Source: DATLFA01 sp039915945 (GTDB taxonomy: Bacteria > Actinomycetota > Acidimicrobiia > Acidimicrobiales > WLNW01). Taken from it: 64,000 bases of DNA. The position numbers and the translations under genes are program-made. The DNA lies in assembly GCA_039915945.1 (NCBI GenBank), contig JBDSMH010000106.1, positions 66,876 through 130,875 on the forward strand, read 5' to 3'. The stretch's first letter is position 1; every line of letters starts with the position of its first letter. The notes under the pieces are model-generated. The model did no database searches and was not told where the DNA came from. It saw nothing but the letters and a program-made list of their open reading frames with translations. Shown in pieces: positions 61,028 to 64,000 of the stretch.

Positions 61028-62167
61028 TCAACGCGTGCCGTACGAAGCGCCGCACTGCGCTTCGCGCTGGCGCGTCGTGGAGTGGACCGGATCGGTATCG
61101 AACTTCGGGATGACGTACTTGCCGAACGTCTCGTACGACTCTTGCAACGCGTCCATGTCGTAGTCGCAAACCGTTGACGAGAACGTCAGCTGATCGGCGC
61201 CGACATCGATGAACTTCTGAATCGTACGCGAGATCTCGTCCGGATCGCCGACACAACTCGCGGCGGCATTGGACCCGGCCTTGAGCTCCTCGACGGTCGG
61301 ATCGGGCGGCAGATCGGGCCAAACCGGGAACCCATCCGGGCGCGGGAACGAGTCGAGATATCGAAACACGAGACCGGTGTGATAACTGCTGCGGTTGGCG
61401 GCAAACAGTCGCCGCGCCTTGTCGCCATCTTGGAGGCACATCATGTCACCGGTGACCATGATGTTGTTGTTCACGTACCCGCCGACAGGCTCGGCCTTCT
61501 CGATGTTCTTCTTGTAGATCTCGATCAACGGTGCCAACGTGTCCGGCGTGCCGAGCGTGAAGCACAAGACGCCGATGCCGAGTCGGGCCGCCTTCTCGAA
61601 GGTACCGGGCGAGCCAGCCGCAACCCAGATGGGCGGATGCGGATCGGTGTACGGCTTTGGCAGCACGCGGCGCGTCGGCATCGAGAACGCGGTGCCCTCG
61701 TAGGAATACTCGTCCTCGGCCCACATGCGCACGATCTGCGGTAGGGCCTCGTCGTACAGCTCGCGGGTGCGCTCCATCTTGTCGATGCCGAACCCGAAGA
61801 CTTCCATCGATGACGATCCGCGACCGGTGCCGAACTCGAAGCGGCCCTCGCCCAGGTGATCGAGCATGGCGACGCGCTCGGCGATGCGTGCCGGGTGATT
61901 GACCGGGCGCGTGATGTTGAAGATGGCCGAGCCGACGTGGATGCGCTGTGTCTTGGCCAACGCGTAGGCCATGAAGGTCTCGCTGTCGGACAGGTGTGAG
62001 TACTCGTCCAAGAAATGGTGCTCGGCGGACCATGAATACTTGAAGCCGGACCGGTCGGCGAGCTGGATGTACTCGAGCTCGTTCTTCAGGGTCTGGTGCT
62101 CGCTGCGGACCTTGCCGTCGCGCCAGTGCTTGGGGTGGTACATGTTCGTGAAGATGCCGAACTCCAT
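61028..62167 (-). CDS. LLM-class flavin-dependent oxidoreductase
   Basis: 379 residues. Luciferase-like fold: AEHHFLDEYSHLSDSETFMA, VAMLDHLGEGRFEFGTGRGS, HPPIWVAAGSPGTFEKAARL. The N-terminus MEFGIFTNMYHPKHW is typical. It heads the minus-strand run LLM, 2-hydroxyacid dehydrogenase, membrane ORF, VOC. This is the third luciferase-like gene in the window, with the frameshifted one at 53028 and the intact one at 46139; the three are not close copies. Confidence 0.9.
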   Translation of the reverse strand: MEFGIFTNMYHPKHWRDGKVRSEHQTLKNELEYIQLADRSGFKYSWSAEHHFLDEYSHLSDSETFMAYALAKTQRIHVGSAIFNITRPVNHPARIAERVAMLDHLGEGRFEFGTGRGSSSMEVFGFGIDKMERTRELYDEALPQIVRMWAEDEYSYEGTAFSMPTRRVLPKPYTDPHPPIWVAAGSPGTFEKAARLGIGVLCFTLGTPDTLAPLIEIYKKNIEKAEPVGGYVNNNIMVTGDMMCLQDGDKARRLFAANRSSYHTGLVFRYLDSFPRPDGFPVWPDLPPDPTVEELKAGSNAAASCVGDPDEISRTIQKFIDVGADQLTFSSTVCDYDMDALQESYETFGKYVIPKFDTDPVHSTTRQREAQCGASYGTR

Positions 62168-62601
62168 GAGATCCCTCCGTTGGGCGCGAGTTTCCCGCTC
62201 GACCGAGAGCCGTTGGGGCCCTGGCCGCCGGGAACAGTAACCGGGGTACGGCGGCGGCGACTCGCCGACGTGCAGCTATGCCACTGCAAAGAGGTCTGAC
62301 CTGCCACAATTCCTAACGCTGACTATCTCAGACTTACGTCGGTTTACGCCCTCTTGTGTCACGCGCGACGTCGAATTACCGTTCCAATACAGTGGCCCCG
62401 CGCAGCCAACAACTGCCGGGGGCCCGGTCGGAACCTAAAAAGAGGTTCTGACCAGAGTGACGATATTCGAGCTCCTGCCATCCACAATGCGGCAACACGC
62501 GCCGGGCTCGCGTTCGAGCGCCCACGCCAGGATTGGCGTGGAACTTAGGGAAATGGTCTGATATGACAGACCCCCGTCGGTGGGCACGAACGGAGAAGTT
62601 G
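62168..62601. other. Gene-free region with two hairpins
   Basis: This 434-base stretch separates the LLM gene (minus) from the CHRD gene (plus). It holds a hairpin GGTCGGAACCT / AGGTTCTGACC (62426-62453, loop AAAAAG, one G-U pair) and a second, CCACGCCA / TGGCGTGG (62522-62541, loop GGAT). Neither is followed by a T-run, so they are not typical terminators. They lie in the likely leader of the CHRD gene. An in-frame extension of that gene up to 62533 exists but the signal-peptide start at 62602 is preferred. Confidence 0.45.
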
Positions 62602-63048
62602 ATGAAATTGAGATTGCGTGTGTTGGGGAGCCTCATCGCCGTTACCTCGGTCTTCGCGTTGGCATCGCCAGCTAGCGCAGCGCGCCTCGACGGCGCCGAT
62701 CACGGTGGCCGGCCGCTGACAGCGGCATTGTCAGGAGCCAACGAAGTACCACCAAGACCCGGTACCCAGACCGGCAGCGCCGTCATCACGCTGAACCAGG
62801 GGCAGAGCGAAGTCTGTTACGACATCACCGTGTCCAACATCATCGGGACCGTCGTCGCTGCACACATTCACTTCGGTGTGGCGGGTGTGAACGGCCCGGT
62901 TGTCGTGCCGCTGCCCCCTCTGTCGGGGTGCGTGTCGGCTGACCAGGGACTGATCCAACAAATCCGGCAGAACCCCGACGCATATTACGTGAACGTCCAC
63001 ACGACCACGTACCCTGGCGGCGCGGTGCGGGGGCAGTTGACCAAATAG
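62602..63048 (+). CDS. Secreted CHRD-domain protein
   Basis: 148 residues from the ATG at 62602, after GGAGAAG. A signal peptide (MKLRLRVLGSLIAVTSVFAL, cleavage after ASPASA) is followed by a single CHRD domain: LTAALSGANEVPPRPGTQTG, VCYDITVSNIIGTVVAAHIH, and YVNVHTTTYPGGAVRGQLT. CHRD domains are extracellular beta folds of unsettled function. Two Cys (near residues 75 and 110) may form a disulfide. No anchor is seen, so it is exported or surface-released. Confidence 0.9.
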   Translation: MKLRLRVLGSLIAVTSVFALASPASAARLDGADHGGRPLTAALSGANEVPPRPGTQTGSAVITLNQGQSEVCYDITVSNIIGTVVAAHIHFGVAGVNGPVVVPLPPLSGCVSADQGLIQQIRQNPDAYYVNVHTTTYPGGAVRGQLTK

Positions 63049-63084
63049 CCCAAGTCAAGACTCGTCCGGAATCCCTTGAGTTCT

Positions 63085-63116
63085 GCGGCCCTCACTGTTT
63101 AGGCGGTGGGGGCCGC
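63085..63116. terminator. GC hairpin after the CHRD gene
   Basis: GCGGCCCTCAC (63085-63095) pairs with GTGGGGGCCGC (63106-63116), an 11-base stem with one G-U pair and a 10-base loop. It lies 36 bases beyond the CHRD stop. There is no following T-run on either strand, so it is only a possible terminator. Confidence 0.35.
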
Positions 63117-63228
63117 TACGCGCTCGGCCGTCGATGGCTCTTTCGGCACTGTGACCGTTGACATATACTTGGTTGTAGGTGGTCGCGACCCTGCCGCCGG
63201 GTGTGCGTACATAGCTCCTGGAGCCGCT

Positions 63229-63444
63229 ATGACCTTCGAAACCGAAGCGTGGATCGCGCCGCTGGTCATGGCGATTCTCGCTCGCCGTGACGGCGGAGCG
63301 TCATTCGCCGGAGTCCTGGATCGGGCGGTGCAGACAGGTGCCGTTAGCAAGGAAGGCGTCGACTGGGTGAACGTCGGCCTGTTGATGCGCGAGCAACTCG
63401 GCTGGGACGCATACCCGCCGCTGCCGCTCGCCCTCATGAACTGA
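63229..63444 (+). CDS. Small hypothetical protein
   Basis: 71 residues from ATG 63229, behind GGAG (63220-63223). Sequence MTFETEAWIAPLVMAILARR ... EGVDWVNVGLLMREQLGWDA, predicted soluble and helical. The frame is open upstream to 63106, but that part is poorly protein-like. No family recognised. It is convergent with the small minus-strand gene after it (11-base gap). Confidence 0.5.
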   Translation: MTFETEAWIAPLVMAILARRDGGASFAGVLDRAVQTGAVSKEGVDWVNVGLLMREQLGWDAYPPLPLALMN

Positions 63445-63455
63445 CTCGTTGTCGC

Positions 63456-63653
63456 TTACCTTTTCCGTAGCATGTTCGACAGTCGGCGAACTACGCCTTG
63501 CCGTTCCTCAGTCACTTCGAACGGCCGGTTCGGCTGATTCGCCATAGCCCACTGACTCGCGTGCGACCCACTATCGAAGTAACGCGACCGAGGGGCCGGC
63601 TCGCCTTCGAACCAGACCCGATATCGGACGTTCTGCTTCTCGCCCCCCGCCAT
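63456..63653 (-). CDS. Small hypothetical protein
   Basis: 65 residues from ATG 63653 (MAGGEKQNVRYRVWFEGEPA ... PFEVTEERQGVVRRLSNMLR). Charged and soluble, with an amphipathic basic C-terminus. No known family. It is convergent with the preceding small gene. Confidence 0.5.
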   Translation of the reverse strand: MAGGEKQNVRYRVWFEGEPAPRSRYFDSGSHASQWAMANQPNRPFEVTEERQGVVRRLSNMLRKR

Positions 63654-64000
63654 CGCGCCGAAGGTTAATGTTCAAATCGTGATATTTCAGCGTCCAGGGC
63701 TGACGATCACGCCTAATGGGCATCAACCAGTTGATCCGATGTTTCGGGGAGGCTGGTTCCGAGCCGCTGGCCGGTGAGCACTTCCGTCGCCTGGAACTTG
63801 ATTCCTGGGGTTAGATCGTGCCCCGGCTAGTGGATGGGAATGCCTGTAGCGCTGTTGGGGTGTCGTGCCTAAACTACTTGCCCCGGAAATAGTGGGTGTT
63901 GAGGTCGCTGGTGGTCGGTGTGGGCGGGTGTGCTCCGTTCACGTTGGTGGCAGCGGTCGTGTCGGTGTTCGCCTGTGGCGTGTCGGGCGCGCTTGTCGAT
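63654..64000. other. Sparse 3' end of the window
   Basis: The first ~220 bases (63654-63873) show no convincing gene or strong structure; they are less GC-rich than the coding regions. From 63874 to the edge, the minus strand is open (see the next entry), while plus-strand frames from GTG 63896 are open too but have no diagnostic sequence. Confidence 0.35.
63874..64000 (-). CDS. Possible C-terminal end of a minus-strand gene
   Basis: Reading leftward from the edge gives 41 open codons and a TAG stop at 63874-63876; the product ends in a Thr/Pro/Ala-rich stretch followed by SDLNTHYFRGK. Low-complexity tails of this sort occur at the end of actinobacterial transposases and surface proteins alike. 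The plus strand is also open here, so the assignment is weak. The rest of the gene is outside the window. Confidence 0.25.
   Translation of the reverse strand, partial: STSAPDTPQANTDTTAATNVNGAHPPTPTTSDLNTHYFRGK

Noticed and set aside
62426..62453. Hairpin read as an intrinsic terminator
   Set aside because: There is no T-run on either strand, and it is located upstream of a gene and not at a gene end; kept as a leader structure instead.
63874..64000. Transposase C-terminus at the right edge
   Set aside because: The 41 codons contain no catalytic motif and no terminal repeat was found, so calling a mobile element would go beyond the sequence; recorded only as a possible partial gene.
1..64000. 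CRISPR arrays, tRNA, rRNA and complete insertion sequences
   Set aside because: I read both strands for regular repeats with spacers, for clover-leaf patterns with a T-arm, for rRNA signatures and for transposase motifs and found none; a covariance-model search would be decisive for small RNAs.

Overview
The window is a high-GC chromosomal segment of about 64 kb from an actinobacterium. F420- and flavin-dependent luciferase-like monooxygenases, a deazaflavin nitroreductase-type protein, several P450s, an EACC1/caspase remnant and many GTG/TTG starts point to Actinomycetota. An Acidimicrobiia-type soil or aquatic lineage is my best guess, but there is no rRNA or other marker in the window to prove it. 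I saw no tRNA, rRNA, CRISPR array, complete insertion sequence or phage.

Layout. 1-11 kb: a partial membrane protein, a soluble hybrid histidine kinase with its overlapping LuxR-type response regulator, a convergent HAMP-GGDEF-EAL protein, a frameshifted haem-binding protein, and a three-gene minus-strand glycan operon (GT4 glycosyltransferase, alpha/alpha-barrel protein, GH130-like protein). 11-20.7 kb: an SNF2 helicase with a coupled small protein, an ammonium transporter flanked by three related winged-helix regulators, a methyltransferase gene cut by an amber codon, an ECF sigma factor with a SnoaL-like tail, and a probably frameshifted STAS gene. 20.7-25.1 kb: a Baeyer-Villiger-type monooxygenase, an ECF sigma factor coupled to an alkyltransferase, and a CorA transporter coupled to a peptidoglycan-binding-like protein.

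25-47 kb is a dense catabolic region: SDRs, GlcD-type oxidase, acetoacetate decarboxylase-like protein, acyl-CoA ligase, FadR/GntR regulator, solitary molybdenum hydroxylase large subunit, DapA-like protein without its lysine, enoyl-CoA hydratase, D-aminoacylase-type amidohydrolase, cyclase, P450 operon, PLP decarboxylase and an LLM oxidoreductase. The substrates are unknown; the gene mix suggests CoA-linked breakdown of hydrophobic or cyclic compounds. A 48-bp almost perfect palindrome sits between the divergent SDR and cyclase genes (40972-41019).

47.2-48.4 kb holds what I consider the most notable item: the ruins of a biological-conflict module, an EACC1 gene followed by a caspase-like gene, both broken by stop codons and frameshifts, with the caspase Cys half deleted and a membrane-anchored beta-domain ORF left behind. 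48.4-59.2 kb carries a TetR gene, a P450, a tandem pair of DegT-fold proteins with His in place of the PLP lysine, a frameshifted LLM gene, and a TetR-headed operon (TetR, amidohydrolase, cupin, MFS exporter with a CTG start, SDR) behind a clear 19-bp operator-like palindrome. 59.2-62.2 kb is a minus-strand run (LLM oxidoreductase, 2-hydroxyacid dehydrogenase, small membrane ORF, VOC protein). The final 2 kb is sparse: a CHRD protein and small hypotheticals.

Caution: several frameshifts are single-base changes in short C/G runs, so some 'broken' genes could be sequencing errors. The EACC1/caspase cluster of lesions is too dense and mixed (nonsense, indel, deletion) for that to be the likeliest reading.
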